Source: an uncultured Blautia sp.
Lineage (GTDB): Bacteria > Bacillota > Clostridia > Lachnospirales > Lachnospiraceae
NCBI GenBank assembly: GCA_958367245.1
Contig: CATXEA010000003.1
Span: forward strand, 62,001 to 126,000
Length of the DNA: 64,000 nucleotides
Direction of reading: 5' to 3'
The position numbers and the translations under genes were made by a program. Under the pieces are notes generated by a model, which worked only from the letters and a program-made list of their open reading frames with translations, did no database searches and had not been told where the DNA came from. Below are positions 25,457-35,561 of this stretch, one piece after another. Position 1 is the stretch's first letter. Every line of letters starts with the position of its first letter.

Positions 25457-25969
25457 ATGTACGATTACAGAATTGTAGAGCAGGTAACAAGAAAGAAGAA
25501 ACCTATGTCAGGGGCGCTGAGCAAGTGCATTGCAGTTTTTGCGTTTATCTTTGTGATGCTGGGAATTATGATATCTCAGGCATTTATGCTGTCAGGTTTT
25601 TTGCTTGCAGGGCTTTACTTTATTTTCAATACCTTCAGCAGGAGAGAATATGAGTATATTCTGGATAATAACACGCTGACCATAGATGTGATTTATGGAG
25701 GGAAATATCGCCGGATAGCGCATGAACTGGAGCTTGATAAAATGGAAGTCACGGCTCCTAACATGCATTCCTCTGTTGCGAAGTACCGCAAAAACGGAGG
25801 TACGGAACAACTGAAAAAATACGATTATACATCCTATGATGAGGATATTTTGTACTATACAATGATTATTACAGAAGAGGGAAGAAAGATAAAACTTCTG
25901 TTGGATCTTACAGACAATATGCTTCAGGTGCTTAAAACCAGATATCCGGAAAAGGTCTTTTTTGCATAA
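25457..25969 (+). CDS. Small membrane protein, DUF6106-like
   Basis: The product has 170 residues. Two membrane segments lie close together near 23-50, followed by an outer or cytosolic beta-rich domain (YEYILDNNTLTIDVIYGGKYRR, split here across about 70-92, then MIITEEGRKIKLLLDLTD). The general look agrees with DUF6106, a Clostridia family of unknown role, from memory only. GAGAGGAC precedes the ATG. It is 51 bases after the AraC gene and may be in the same transcript. A long terminator follows. Confidence 0.6.
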   Translation: MYDYRIVEQVTRKKKPMSGALSKCIAVFAFIFVMLGIMISQAFMLSGFLLAGLYFIFNTFSRREYEYILDNNTLTIDVIYGGKYRRIAHELELDKMEVTAPNMHSSVAKYRKNGGTEQLKKYDYTSYDEDILYYTMIITEEGRKIKLLLDLTDNMLQVLKTRYPEKVFFA

Positions 25970-26019
25970 TAATAGGTCGAAAATACTCGGGAATTGGTTT
26001 TTGGAATAAAAAAACAAAT

Positions 26020-26081
26020 AGAGTTCTTTGTTTTATGTCTGATTTTTGTGAAAGATATATAAAATAAAGGACTCTTTTTTG
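26020..26081 (+). terminator. Terminator ahead of the first galactoside importer
   Basis: A 17-bp imperfect stem with wobble pairs (26020-26036 with 26059-26075) is followed by TTTTT. The 302-base gap 25970-26271 holds this terminator, the next promoter and a leader of about 150 bases. A second TATAAT at 26218-26223 lacks a -35. Confidence 0.75.
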
Positions 26082-26109
26082 TTGAGAAAACACAAAAATT
26101 GGTTATAAT
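26082..26109 (+). promoter_or_regulatory. Promoter of the first galactoside importer operon
   Basis: TTGAGA (26082-26087), 16 bases, TATAAT (26104-26109). The leader to the ATG at 26272 is about 155 bases, long enough for regulation. Confidence 0.65.
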
Positions 26110-26271
26110 GACGAAAAAACAACGGAATAAGAATGAGATACTAAACAAAAAGACTAAAATGGTTGAAAATGCACATTACATGGGCGGTTCTGCAAACCCT
26201 TCGGAAAAAACCGATGCTATAATACAGCCACAAGCTAGCTGAGAGACGAAAATATGAGGAGGAAATAAGAC

Positions 26272-27558
26272 ATGAAAAAACGTATTTTTACAGCACTGCT
26301 TACAGGCGCTATGGTAGTTTCCATGACAGGAGCGATGGCAGTTCCGGTTGCAGCAGAGGGCGACAACAAGCTGACAGTATGGGCATGGGATCAGAACTTT
26401 AACATCAAAGCAATGGAAATTGCCGGAGAACAATATGCAAAGGATCATGAGGGATTTGAGCTTGAAGTAATTGAAACATCTTCTGATGATTGCCAGACGA
26501 AGCTGACAACTGCTGCAAATGCAGGCGATTACAGCACATTACCGGACATTGTTCTGATGCAGGACAACAGCTTCCAGAAATTCCTGAAAACTTATCCGGA
26601 TGCATTTACAGATGTATCTGATATGGGAATTAACTGGGATGATTTCGGAGCGCTGAAACAGTCTTATTCCATGGTTGATGATAAGCATTACGGAGTTCCG
26701 TTTGATAACGGAGCTGTTATCGGATGCTATCGTACAGACATCCTGAAAGAAGCTGGCTATACAATCGAGGATCTGACAGATATCACATGGAGCAGATTTA
26801 AAGAAATCGGTATGGACGTGCATGAAAAAACCGGTAAATATCTGCTTACCAGCGAAGCAAACGGCGGCGATACAATGATGATGATGATTCAGTCCTGCGG
26901 CGCTAACTTCGTAGATGAGAACGGAGAACCATTCATCGTTGGCAATGATGTTGCTGCAAAATGTGTAGAGCTCTATACAGACCTTGTTAAAAATAATGTT
27001 GTAAAACTTGTAAACAACTGGGACGAATATATTTCTACAATTACAAGCGGCGAGGCAGCAGGTATTGTAAACGGAAACTGGATTACAGCTACTTTAATGG
27101 GAACAGAAGACCAGAAAGGTCTCTGGGAAATTACAACCATGCCTAAGGTTGATGATGTCGAGACTGCAACAAACTATGCAAACAACGGCGGCTCTTCCTG
27201 GTACATTACATCAAATTGCCAGAATGTAGATCTTGCGAAAGATTTCCTTGCAAGTACATTCGGTTCCAGTACTGAATTCTATGATGCAATCCTTCCGGCA
27301 ACAGGCGCTATCTCCTGTTATCTCCCGGCTGGTGAATCAGAAGTTTACAATGAGCCGAACGAATTTTTCAACGGACAGCCAATCTTCTCAACAATTGTAG
27401 AATACTCCTCTCATATTCCGGAGTTCACAAAAACTCCATTCCACTATGAGGCAAGAGAGTGCGTAAACACAGCGGTTGTTAATATTGTAAATGGAACAGC
27501 GCAGGAAGATGCACTTCAGGAAGCACAGGATACACTTGCATTCAAGATGACAGAATAA
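26272..27558 (+). CDS. Carbohydrate ABC transporter substrate-binding protein (family 1)
   Basis: The product has 428 residues. The signal peptide (about 1-28) ends VAA-EGD. The mature part matches SBP_bac_1: KLTVWAWDQNFNIKAMEIAG, PDIVLMQDNSFQKFL, GVPFDNGAVIGCYRTDIL and NGNWITATLMG. It should capture an oligosaccharide outside the cell. Two permeases follow, then two beta-galactosidases, so a beta-galactoside such as lactose or a galacto-oligosaccharide is the likely cargo (inference). GAGGAGG precedes the ATG. Confidence 0.92.
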   Translation: MKKRIFTALLTGAMVVSMTGAMAVPVAAEGDNKLTVWAWDQNFNIKAMEIAGEQYAKDHEGFELEVIETSSDDCQTKLTTAANAGDYSTLPDIVLMQDNSFQKFLKTYPDAFTDVSDMGINWDDFGALKQSYSMVDDKHYGVPFDNGAVIGCYRTDILKEAGYTIEDLTDITWSRFKEIGMDVHEKTGKYLLTSEANGGDTMMMMIQSCGANFVDENGEPFIVGNDVAAKCVELYTDLVKNNVVKLVNNWDEYISTITSGEAAGIVNGNWITATLMGTEDQKGLWEITTMPKVDDVETATNYANNGGSSWYITSNCQNVDLAKDFLASTFGSSTEFYDAILPATGAISCYLPAGESEVYNEPNEFFNGQPIFSTIVEYSSHIPEFTKTPFHYEARECVNTAVVNIVNGTAQEDALQEAQDTLAFKMTE

Positions 27559-27567
27559 GGTCAAAAG

Positions 27568-27606
27568 AAAACAGGGGGGGACTGCTGCAGGCGGCTCCCC
27601 CGTTTT
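27568..27606 (+). terminator. Intercistronic hairpin after the binding-protein gene
   Basis: AAAAC (27568-27572) and GGGGG (27574-27578) pair with CCCCC (27597-27601) and GTTTT (27602-27606), with a single bulged base. It is followed by GTTTTC. It likely limits reading into the permease genes. Confidence 0.7.
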
Positions 27607-27631
27607 GTTTTCAGGGAAAGGAGGAATTTTT

Positions 27632-28531
27632 TTGAATTCCAAAAAGAAAGGTATGACTCTGGTTGCGAAGCAGAGACTTGCAGGATGGACATTTCTGACT
27701 CCGGCGACAATCCTTATTGCAATTATGAGTTTTTATCCAATGGTTCGCGCATTTATTGTTTCCCTGCAGACAGGAGCAGGCGCAAATATGCGTTTTGCGG
27801 AACCGATATTTAAAAACTATCAGAGAATTCTGGCAGATAAGGTATTCCAGCAGTCTATCGTCAATACATTCCTGTATCTTCTGATTCAGGTACCGATTAT
27901 GCTGGTGCTTGCCATTTTACTGGCGCAGCTTTTGAATAACAAGGATTTAAAATTCCGGGGATTTTTCCGTACCTGTGTATTCCTTCCATGTGCGACATCT
28001 CTGGTTTCCTACTCTTTGATTTTCCGTTCCATGTTTGCGACAGACGGACTGGTAAACAGTATTCTGATTAAACTGGGAATTCTGGAAACAGGATACAATT
28101 TTCTGGGAAATTCAGCCAGTGCGAAAATTGTTATTATTCTTGCCCTGATCTGGAGATGGACGGGCTATAACATGGTATTTTATCTGGCTGGTCTTCAGAA
28201 CATTGAGTATTCCGTATATGAGGCAGCGAAGATTGACGGCGCGAATGGGTGGAAAACATTCTGGAAGATTACGGTTCCGCTTCTGAAACCGACGATTATC
28301 ATGACATTTATTATGTCTATAAACGGTACTTTACAGCTCTTCGACGAGTCTGTCAACCTGACAAAGGGCGGTCCTGCGAACAGTACGATCACCATGTCGC
28401 ACTATGTATATAATACATGCTTCATCAATGTGCCAAACTTCGGTTATGCAGCAGCTATGTCCTTCCTGATTTTTATCATGGTAGCGATTCTGGCATTTAT
28501 CAATCTGAAAGTAGGTGATACACGTGACTAA
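27632..28531 (+). CDS. Carbohydrate ABC transporter permease, MalF type
   Basis: The product has 299 residues and six membrane segments. The ATPase-contact EAA loop reads EAAKIDGANGWKTFWKITVP near residue 200. The start is TTG 27632 with AAAGGAGG about 8 bases upstream; a longer frame from 27605 would overlap the hairpin and is unlikely. It overlaps the next permease gene. No ATP-binding gene is present in this operon. Confidence 0.92.
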   Translation: MNSKKKGMTLVAKQRLAGWTFLTPATILIAIMSFYPMVRAFIVSLQTGAGANMRFAEPIFKNYQRILADKVFQQSIVNTFLYLLIQVPIMLVLAILLAQLLNNKDLKFRGFFRTCVFLPCATSLVSYSLIFRSMFATDGLVNSILIKLGILETGYNFLGNSASAKIVIILALIWRWTGYNMVFYLAGLQNIEYSVYEAAKIDGANGWKTFWKITVPLLKPTIIMTFIMSINGTLQLFDESVNLTKGGPANSTITMSHYVYNTCFINVPNFGYAAAMSFLIFIMVAILAFINLKVGDTRD

Positions 28532-29351
28532 GAAAAACAAATCAGCGATTCAGCGCAGACTGATTCCTACCTATATTTTCCTGAGTATCGTATCCCTGAT
28601 CTCTGTGTTCCCGCTGTACTGGATGATTTCTGCAGCGACGAACACTTCCACAGATGTTTCCAGAGGAAGACTGCTTCCGGGATCACACTTTATGGAGAAT
28701 TTCCGCAATCTGACAACACAGCAGCCATTATGGAGAGCTCTTGGAAACTCGTTTTTCTATGCGATTCTCACCACAGTAATCTGTCTTCTTGTCTGCTCTA
28801 TTGCTGGATATGGATTTGAGATTTACCACGATAAGGGCAAGGATATGCTTTTTTCCATCCTTCTTCTTGCTATGATGATTCCTCAGGTTGCAACTATGGT
28901 TCCGTTATTCCAGATGTTTTCCAAGGCGAAGCTTCTGAATACGTCCATCGGTTTCATCCTTCCGATTATTTCCACGCCGTTTATGATTATGATGTTCCGG
29001 CAGAATGCCAGGGCATTTCCTGTGGATATTATTGAGGCAGCGCGTATTGACGGGCTTAATGAGGTTCAGATTTTCTTCAGAATGTTTATTCCGACTATGA
29101 AATCCACCTATGCAGCTGCCGCCGTTATCACGTTTATGAATGCATGGAATTCTTACCTGTGGCCGAAGGTAATTATGACAGATAATAATGCAATGACAAT
29201 GCCAATGCTTATTGCAAACCTGATTACAGGATATGTGACAGACTACGGTATGCTGATGTGCGGCGTATTATTCTGTTCCATTCCTACCATGATTGTGTTC
29301 TTCGTTCTGCAGAAACAGTTTGCAGAAGGTATTACAGGCGCTGTAAAATAA
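28524..29351 (+). CDS. Carbohydrate ABC transporter permease, MalG type
   Basis: The product has 275 residues and six membrane segments. The EAA loop reads EAARIDGLNEVQIFFRMFIP. GTG 28524 has AGGTGA about 5 bases upstream; GTG 28515 is the alternative. It overlaps the MalF-type gene, so the two are made together. With 27632-28531 it forms the membrane channel of the first galactoside importer. Confidence 0.92.
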   Translation: MTKKNKSAIQRRLIPTYIFLSIVSLISVFPLYWMISAATNTSTDVSRGRLLPGSHFMENFRNLTTQQPLWRALGNSFFYAILTTVICLLVCSIAGYGFEIYHDKGKDMLFSILLLAMMIPQVATMVPLFQMFSKAKLLNTSIGFILPIISTPFMIMMFRQNARAFPVDIIEAARIDGLNEVQIFFRMFIPTMKSTYAAAAVITFMNAWNSYLWPKVIMTDNNAMTMPMLIANLITGYVTDYGMLMCGVLFCSIPTMIVFFVLQKQFAEGITGAVK

Positions 29352-29364
29352 GATATTAAAATTG

Positions 29365-29400
29365 AAAAGGCTCTCCTGTTTATGCATGGAGAGCTTTTTT
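29365..29400 (+). terminator. Terminator between the importer and lacZ
   Basis: GCTCTCC (29370-29376) pairs with GGAGAGC (29388-29394), extended by A-T pairs, followed by TTTTTT (29395-29400). Only 29 bases separate it from the lacZ start, too few for a promoter after it. LacZ therefore probably depends on read-through. Confidence 0.8.
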
Positions 29401-29429
29401 CCAAAGACATATGTATCAGGAGGTTATCA

Positions 29430-32400
29430 ATGAAAGTTTTTGATTATTCTTTAGTTAAAGACCCTCAGTATTTTTGTGACGGAAGACTGGAGGCTCATTC
29501 TGACCATGTATATTATGGCGCAGATGACAATTGCGAAGAAGAGAGTTCTTTCAGACACAGTCTGAACGGCTTATGGAAGTTTCAGTATGCTGTAAATTAT
29601 ACAAGCGCGCTGAAAGGATTTGAAAAAGAGGAATACAACTGCCGTGACTGGGCGGATATCCATGTACCTGCACATATTCAGATGGAGGGCTATGACGTTC
29701 CGCAGTATGCCAATGTACAGTATCCATGGGAAGGCAGAGAAGATATTCGCCTTGGAGAAATTCCGGAACATTTTAATCCGGTAGCAAGCTATGTGAAATA
29801 TTTCTCAGTACCTGAGAGAATGAAAGGAAGACGTCTTTTTATTTCTTTCCAGGGGGCAGAAAGCGGTCTGGCTCTGTGGCTGAACGGACAGTTCATAGGC
29901 TACAGTGAGGACAGCTTTACACCGTCTGAATTTGAACTCACCGATTATGTAAAAGACGGAGAAAATAAACTTGCAGTTCAGGTTTTCAAATGGACAGCGT
30001 CAAGCTGGTGTGAGGATCAGGACTTTTATCGTTTCTCCGGAATTTATCGCGATGTGTACCTTTATACAGTGCCGGAAGTACATGTTTACGATATGGAAGT
30101 CCGTGCCATTCCGGAAGAGGATTTAAAGAACGCTGTTCTGACCTTAAAGACGAAAAACTGGGGAAAAGGAACAGCGGAGGTCAAGCTGTCAAAAGAAGGC
30201 GTGATTGTGGCAGAGCGCACACTTGCCCTTGACGGAGAGAACAGTCTTATTGCGGAAATCAAAAATCCATGTCTCTGGAGTGCGGAAGAACCGGAGCTTT
30301 ATGATTTGGAGCTGAAAATTTTTGACGAAGCAGGAGCTCTTCAGGAGGTGATTCCTCAGAAGGTCGGCTTCCGCAGATTTGAGATGAAAGACGGAATTAT
30401 GACTTTAAATGGAAAGAGAATTGTATTCAAGGGTGTAAACCGCCACGATTTCAGCTCAGTGACCGGCAGATATGTCTCAGAAGAAGACTATCGCAAGGAT
30501 CTGACAGTTATGAAGCGAAATAATATCAACGCAATCCGTACCAGCCATTATCCGAACGCATCCATTTTGTACCGTCTTTGCGACGAATTCGGATTTTATC
30601 TCATTGATGAGACGAATCTGGAATCCCACGGTTCATGGGATTGTGTAAACAGGGAGAAAGGGTATGCGGATGTTGTACCTCACGATAAACCGGAATGGCT
30701 GGATATGATGCTTGACCGTGCCAATTCCATGTATCAGAGAGACAGAAATCACCCGTGTATACTGATTTGGTCCTGTGGAAATGAGTCGTTCGGCGGAAAA
30801 GATATTTATGAGATGTCACAGCTTTTCAGGGAAAAGGACCCGACCCGTCTTGTACATTACGAAGGTGTTTTCCACGACAGAAGCTATAACGATACAAGCG
30901 ATATGGAAAGCCAGATGTATCCGTCTGTGGAAGCGATTAAAGAATTTCTGGCAAAAGATGACAGTAAGCCGTTTATCTGTTGTGAATATACACACGCTAT
31001 GGGAAATTCCTGCGGAGCGATGCACAAATATACAGATTTGACAGATACGGAGCCGAAATATCAGGGAGGCTTTATCTGGGACTATATCGACCAGTCAATC
31101 TATAAAAAAGACCGTTATGGAAAGGAATTTCAGGCTTACGGCGGAGACTTCGGAGAACGTCCTACAGATTATAATTTCAGCGGAAACGGAATTGTTTATG
31201 GCGGAAGCAGAGACGAGTCCCCGAAGATGCAGGAAGTGAAATTTAATTATCAGAATATCACAGCAAAGGTCAGTGCGGATTCTGTTCAGGTTATCAATAA
31301 GAACCTTTTTGTCAATACAGATACCTTTGGCTGTAAGGTGACAGTTGCGAAGAATGGAAAAGTAATCAGAAGCGCAGCTCTTGAGACAAGTGTGGAACCT
31401 CTCGGGGAAAAGATATATGCACTTCCGTTTAAAAAAGAGACAGGAGAAGGCGAGTATGCAGTAACGGTTTCCTTCTATTTAAAAGAAGACAGAATTTGGG
31501 CAAAAGCAGGTCACGAGGTTGCCTTTGGTCAGTATGTATATCAGATAGAAGGCAAAAAAGAGCTGTGTACAGAGGAATTCGAAGTAATCCGCAGTAACCA
31601 TAATATCGGTGTTCGCGGAATGCATTTCGAGGTAATGTTCTCCGTACTCAATGGCGGTCTTGTATCTTATAAATATGCAGGCAAAGAAATGATCGAGGCA
31701 ATTCCGAAACCGAACTTCTGGAGAGCGCCTACAGACAATGACTGTGGAAATCTCATGCCAATGCGCTATGCGCAGTGGAAAATCGCAAGTATGTACGCAA
31801 CTCATAAGGAATACCGTATCAGCCAGAGCTTTACGACTCCGGAGGATCATAAGGAATTCCGTCACGGTATTTACGGTCCTGCCAATGTACCTGAGGTGGA
31901 AATGAAAGAGCACAGTGTAGTCGTAAGCTTCCGGTATTTCCTGCCAACAACACCTGCGAGCGACTGTGTACTTGCCTACGAAGTATACGGAGATGGAAAA
32001 GTTAAGACGACGCTTACCTATGACCCGGTAGAGGGGCTTCCTGATATGCCGGAATTTGGCGTCATGTTTAAATTCAATGCAGATTATGACCATGTGAAAT
32101 GGTATGGTCTGGGAGAAGCGGAAACATATACAGACCGTAAACACGGCGCGAAACTTGGTATTTACGAAAATATGGTTTCCGATAATATGGCGGCATACAT
32201 GGTTCCTCAGGAATGCGGAGCAAAAGAAGAGGTGCGCTGGGCGACTGTTACAGACCGCAAGGGAAGAGGAATGCTCTTTGAGATGGAAGGAGAACCGATG
32301 ATGTTTTCGGCGCTTCCATACACACCCCATGAAATGGAAAACGCCATGCATCCATACGAGCTTCCACAGATACACTATACAGTAGTACGTGTGGCGAAAG

Positions 32401-32510
32401 CGCAGATGGGTATCGGCGGAGACGATAGCTGGGGCGCATTTACGCATCCGGAATATCTTCTTGATGCAGAGAAAAAGATGGAATTTTGCTTCAGCTTTAA
32501 AGGTATTTGA
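29430..32510 (+). CDS. lacZ: Beta-galactosidase, glycoside hydrolase family 2 (LacZ)
   Basis: The product has 1026 residues, the full LacZ length. Domains in order: N-terminal sugar-binding domain, Ig-like domain, the TIM barrel (about 330-620), a second Ig-like domain and the large C-terminal Bgal_small_N domain with FWRAPTDND. The acid/base is E452 in SCGNESFGG and the nucleophile E519 in CCEYTHAMGNS. There is no signal peptide, so it acts in the cytoplasm on imported beta-galactosides. ATG 29430 has CAGGAGG upstream. It is 42 bases ahead of the GH42 gene. Confidence 0.96.
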   Translation: MKVFDYSLVKDPQYFCDGRLEAHSDHVYYGADDNCEEESSFRHSLNGLWKFQYAVNYTSALKGFEKEEYNCRDWADIHVPAHIQMEGYDVPQYANVQYPWEGREDIRLGEIPEHFNPVASYVKYFSVPERMKGRRLFISFQGAESGLALWLNGQFIGYSEDSFTPSEFELTDYVKDGENKLAVQVFKWTASSWCEDQDFYRFSGIYRDVYLYTVPEVHVYDMEVRAIPEEDLKNAVLTLKTKNWGKGTAEVKLSKEGVIVAERTLALDGENSLIAEIKNPCLWSAEEPELYDLELKIFDEAGALQEVIPQKVGFRRFEMKDGIMTLNGKRIVFKGVNRHDFSSVTGRYVSEEDYRKDLTVMKRNNINAIRTSHYPNASILYRLCDEFGFYLIDETNLESHGSWDCVNREKGYADVVPHDKPEWLDMMLDRANSMYQRDRNHPCILIWSCGNESFGGKDIYEMSQLFREKDPTRLVHYEGVFHDRSYNDTSDMESQMYPSVEAIKEFLAKDDSKPFICCEYTHAMGNSCGAMHKYTDLTDTEPKYQGGFIWDYIDQSIYKKDRYGKEFQAYGGDFGERPTDYNFSGNGIVYGGSRDESPKMQEVKFNYQNITAKVSADSVQVINKNLFVNTDTFGCKVTVAKNGKVIRSAALETSVEPLGEKIYALPFKKETGEGEYAVTVSFYLKEDRIWAKAGHEVAFGQYVYQIEGKKELCTEEFEVIRSNHNIGVRGMHFEVMFSVLNGGLVSYKYAGKEMIEAIPKPNFWRAPTDNDCGNLMPMRYAQWKIASMYATHKEYRISQSFTTPEDHKEFRHGIYGPANVPEVEMKEHSVVVSFRYFLPTTPASDCVLAYEVYGDGKVKTTLTYDPVEGLPDMPEFGVMFKFNADYDHVKWYGLGEAETYTDRKHGAKLGIYENMVSDNMAAYMVPQECGAKEEVRWATVTDRKGRGMLFEMEGEPMMFSALPYTPHEMENAMHPYELPQIHYTVVRVAKAQMGIGGDDSWGAFTHPEYLLDAEKKMEFCFSFKGI

Positions 32511-32552
32511 AAGAAAAACACCTGATTTTTAAGAAAAACAGGAGGGGATCCG

Positions 32553-34577
32553 ATGGATTTTAAAACAGAAAAGCTGCTGCATGGCGGCGACTACAATCCG
32601 GAACAGTGGCTGAACAGACCGGATATTTTGGAAAAGGATATAGAAATGCTCAAAGAGGCTGGCTGTAATGTGGTGAGTCTGGGGATTTTTTCATGGTCAA
32701 CTCTGGAGCCGGAGGAGGGTGTCTATCAGACAGAATGGCTGGAAAATATAGTCAATAATCTGTATGAAAACGGAATTTATACCATTCTGGCAACCCCGAC
32801 AGGAGCGCGTCCCAAGTGGATGGCTGATAAGTACCCGGAAGTTCTGCGTGTGGATGAAAACAGGAGAAGAATGCTGTTCGGATTCCGCCATAATCACTGT
32901 TATACATCTCCTGTTTACAGGGAAAAAACGGCGAAAATCAACTGTCTGCTCTCACAGAGGCTGGGAAAACATCCGGGTGTGATTCTGTGGCATGTCTCCA
33001 ATGAGTACGGAGGAGAATGTCACTGCCCGCTCTGTCAGGAGGCATTCAGGAACTGGCTTCGGGAAAAATATGGAACAATTGAGAATTTAAATGACAGATG
33101 GTGTACTACCTTCTGGAGCCATACCTATCAAAGTTTTGACCAGATTGAGAGCCCGTCCTCCATTGGAGAAACCCAGCTTCATGCTCTGAATCTCGACTGG
33201 AAACGGTTTGTTACGCACCAGACTGCAGACTTTCTCCATCACGAGATTCAGGCAATCCGTGAGGGAGGAAGTACGCTTCCCACAACGGCGAACCTGATGT
33301 ATTACTATGACGGACTTGATTATTTCAGACTTGCAAAAGAAATTGATGTGGTTTCATGGGATACTTATCCGACCTGGCATAAAGAAGCAGTTATGGAAAC
33401 TACCTACGATAACGGAATGTGCCATGATTTGATGCGTTCCCTCAAAAATAAGCCGTTTTTCCAGATGGAATCCTGTCCCAGCTCAACGAACTGGCAGGGA
33501 GTGAGCAAGCTGAAAAAACCGGGAGTGTTGTTCAGTCAGTCCATGCAGGCAATTGCTCATGGCGGAGAAGGCGCTCTTTATTTCCAGATACGGCAGAGCC
33601 GGGGAGCGTCTGAGAAATTTCATGGAGCAGTCATTGACCATTATGGAGGAAAGGATACAAGAGTCTTTAAGGAAGTTGCGAAGACAGGTCAGGCTCTTGC
33701 GCAGATTTCGGAACTTGCGGGAAGCCGGGTTGTCAGTAAGGCAGCGATTCTTTTTGACTGGAGCAGCCGCTGGGCTATGGAAGACAGTCAGGGGCCGAGA
33801 AACAAGGGGCTTCATTATATGGAAGTTCTTCGAAAAGTCTACAGAGGCTTCCGTAAAAAAGGCCTGAATGTGGATTTGATAGATATGGAATGTAATCTGT
33901 CAGGATACGAAATTCTGGCAATTCCAATGGGCTACATGTTCAAGGAAGGGTTCGCAGAAAAAGTTCGCGCATTTGTGGAGAAAGGCGGTACATTGATTAC
34001 GACGTACTGGTCAGGAATCGCAGATGATACGGACAGATGTTATCTTGGCGGAACCCCTTACGGGCTTATGGATGTGCTGGGAATCCGAAGCGAGGAGATT
34101 GACGGACTTTATGACTGGGAAGAAAATCAGATGGTGCCTGTGAAGGACAATGAGCTGAGACTTTCGAAGACTTATACCTGCAAATATCTCTGCGACCTTG
34201 TAAAGGTACAGACAGCGCGTACGCTGATGACTTACGGCAGTGATTTTTACAAAGGATACCCTTGCCTTACCGTAAACGAATATGGAGAAGGTAAGGCGTG
34301 GTATGTAGCCTGTGACGGAGAAAAGGAGTTTTATGAAGATTTCATTGGACGGGCGCTTGACGACAGCCATATTGCAGGGGCAGTGAAAGAGGAAATCCCG
34401 GAAGGTCTGGAAATTACTACAAGGGAGACAGACAGCATCCGATATTATATTTACCAGAATTTCGGGGAGTCTCCTGTGATGCCTCCTCTGCCTGATGGAG
34501 AAATTCAGTGTATCTTCGGTTCTGCCAGTGAACCGCTCCCGCCCTGTGGATTTCTTCTTTTGAAGAGTTTTAAATAA
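32553..34577 (+). CDS. Beta-galactosidase, glycoside hydrolase family 42
   Basis: The product has 674 residues, the usual length. The GH42 barrel starts with GGDYNPEQWL. The acid/base is E151 in HVSNEYGGE and the nucleophile E306 in FQMESCPS. The CHCPLC segment just after the acid/base gives the cysteines of the family's structural zinc site. A trimerisation domain (about 395-610) and a small beta C-terminal domain follow. GH42 enzymes often cleave short galacto-oligosaccharides other than lactose, so it complements LacZ. No signal peptide. The stop lies 8 bases from the convergent AraC gene, with no terminator between. Confidence 0.95.
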   Translation: MDFKTEKLLHGGDYNPEQWLNRPDILEKDIEMLKEAGCNVVSLGIFSWSTLEPEEGVYQTEWLENIVNNLYENGIYTILATPTGARPKWMADKYPEVLRVDENRRRMLFGFRHNHCYTSPVYREKTAKINCLLSQRLGKHPGVILWHVSNEYGGECHCPLCQEAFRNWLREKYGTIENLNDRWCTTFWSHTYQSFDQIESPSSIGETQLHALNLDWKRFVTHQTADFLHHEIQAIREGGSTLPTTANLMYYYDGLDYFRLAKEIDVVSWDTYPTWHKEAVMETTYDNGMCHDLMRSLKNKPFFQMESCPSSTNWQGVSKLKKPGVLFSQSMQAIAHGGEGALYFQIRQSRGASEKFHGAVIDHYGGKDTRVFKEVAKTGQALAQISELAGSRVVSKAAILFDWSSRWAMEDSQGPRNKGLHYMEVLRKVYRGFRKKGLNVDLIDMECNLSGYEILAIPMGYMFKEGFAEKVRAFVEKGGTLITTYWSGIADDTDRCYLGGTPYGLMDVLGIRSEEIDGLYDWEENQMVPVKDNELRLSKTYTCKYLCDLVKVQTARTLMTYGSDFYKGYPCLTVNEYGEGKAWYVACDGEKEFYEDFIGRALDDSHIAGAVKEEIPEGLEITTRETDSIRYYIYQNFGESPVMPPLPDGEIQCIFGSASEPLPPCGFLLLKSFK

Positions 34578-34585
34578 AAATCAAC

Positions 34586-35476
34586 TTAAATCTGCTTTTC
34601 ATCAAATTTATCCATTTTATCGGTATGGGTTCTGTAATTTAAAGGACTCATACCGAATTTCTTTTTAAATGCCTTGGAAAAAGTAAGCTGGTCTTCGTAT
34701 CCTACCATATTGGAAATCTCTTTTACGGAAAGAGCCGTACTTGCAAGATAATTGGCGGCGCGGTGCATACGGAAATCAATGAGGAATTTCTGGGCGGAAA
34801 GACCAAGCTCTTTCTGGAAGGACTGATTGAGGTGGGCGCGGCTGATCCCTACATTTTCAGCAATGTCGCTGACTGTGATACCGTGCATATACATTCCCTT
34901 GATATAACTGATGGCAAGCTCTGTGTAGGTGCTGGTGCTGTAGCCGTATTTTTTCTTTTTCTCAAGGGCGGAACGCTCTTCCTGTCTGGCTGCAAGTACA
35001 GAGAGAATACGCAAAAGGCAGGATTCCCTATACAGATTGTCAGAAAAAGTAAGAGATTTGTGGTCAAGCATTTCGCCGATACAGGTCTTAATAAAATCTG
35101 CGTCAGGAGAAGGGAGAATTCTCTTGTTTGGAGAAAATCCGGACTGGCGGAGAATGGTGTCTGCCCGCATTCCCTTAAAGCCGATCCACGCATAGGTCCA
35201 GGGAGTAATTTCGTCTGCTCCGTAGGTTACGGCTTCTCCGGGATAAATCAGAAACATCTGCCCTGGCGTCAGAGTCCATGTATTTCCGTTTACGGAGAAG
35301 AAACCGGAGCCGTCAAGAACGAAATGAATAATATACTCTTCGCGGACACCGGAAAAAACATGATATGGCTTACAATGTTCCCTGCCTGTATGGACAAGAG
35401 AAAGGTCAAGGGAGGTTTCCCGCAGATGTTCGAGGCAGCGGAAGTTTATACTGTCTGTATATTTTACATTTTTCAT
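34586..35476 (-). CDS. AraC-family regulator of the galactoside genes
   Basis: The product has 296 residues. The N-terminal AraC_binding cupin (about 20-150) shows FVLDGSGFFSVNG and GQMFLIYPGEAVTYGADE, typical of sugar-sensing MsmR/RafR-like activators. The C-terminal domain (about 195-290) has ISDIAENVGISRAHLNQSF and ISNMVGYEDQLTFSKAFKKKFG. I take ATG 35476 as the start because GGAGATGAG lies just ahead of it; ATG 35491 is an in-frame alternative. It is divergent from the second importer and probably controls it through the TTACCAT repeats in between. Confidence 0.92.
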   Translation of the reverse strand: MKNVKYTDSINFRCLEHLRETSLDLSLVHTGREHCKPYHVFSGVREEYIIHFVLDGSGFFSVNGNTWTLTPGQMFLIYPGEAVTYGADEITPWTYAWIGFKGMRADTILRQSGFSPNKRILPSPDADFIKTCIGEMLDHKSLTFSDNLYRESCLLRILSVLAARQEERSALEKKKKYGYSTSTYTELAISYIKGMYMHGITVSDIAENVGISRAHLNQSFQKELGLSAQKFLIDFRMHRAANYLASTALSVKEISNMVGYEDQLTFSKAFKKKFGMSPLNYRTHTDKMDKFDEKQI

Positions 35477-35561
35477 ATTACTCATCTCCATAGTTCGTAT
35501 ATTGTTAAAATGCCCATTTTAAAGGCTTTTTCTGTACATACTATCTAAAGTTGTTTACATT

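Noticed and set aside
31479..32447. A 322-codon minus-strand open frame opposite lacZ
   Set aside because: Composition is Cys/His/Phe-rich as expected for the complement of a coding gene; no ribosome site.
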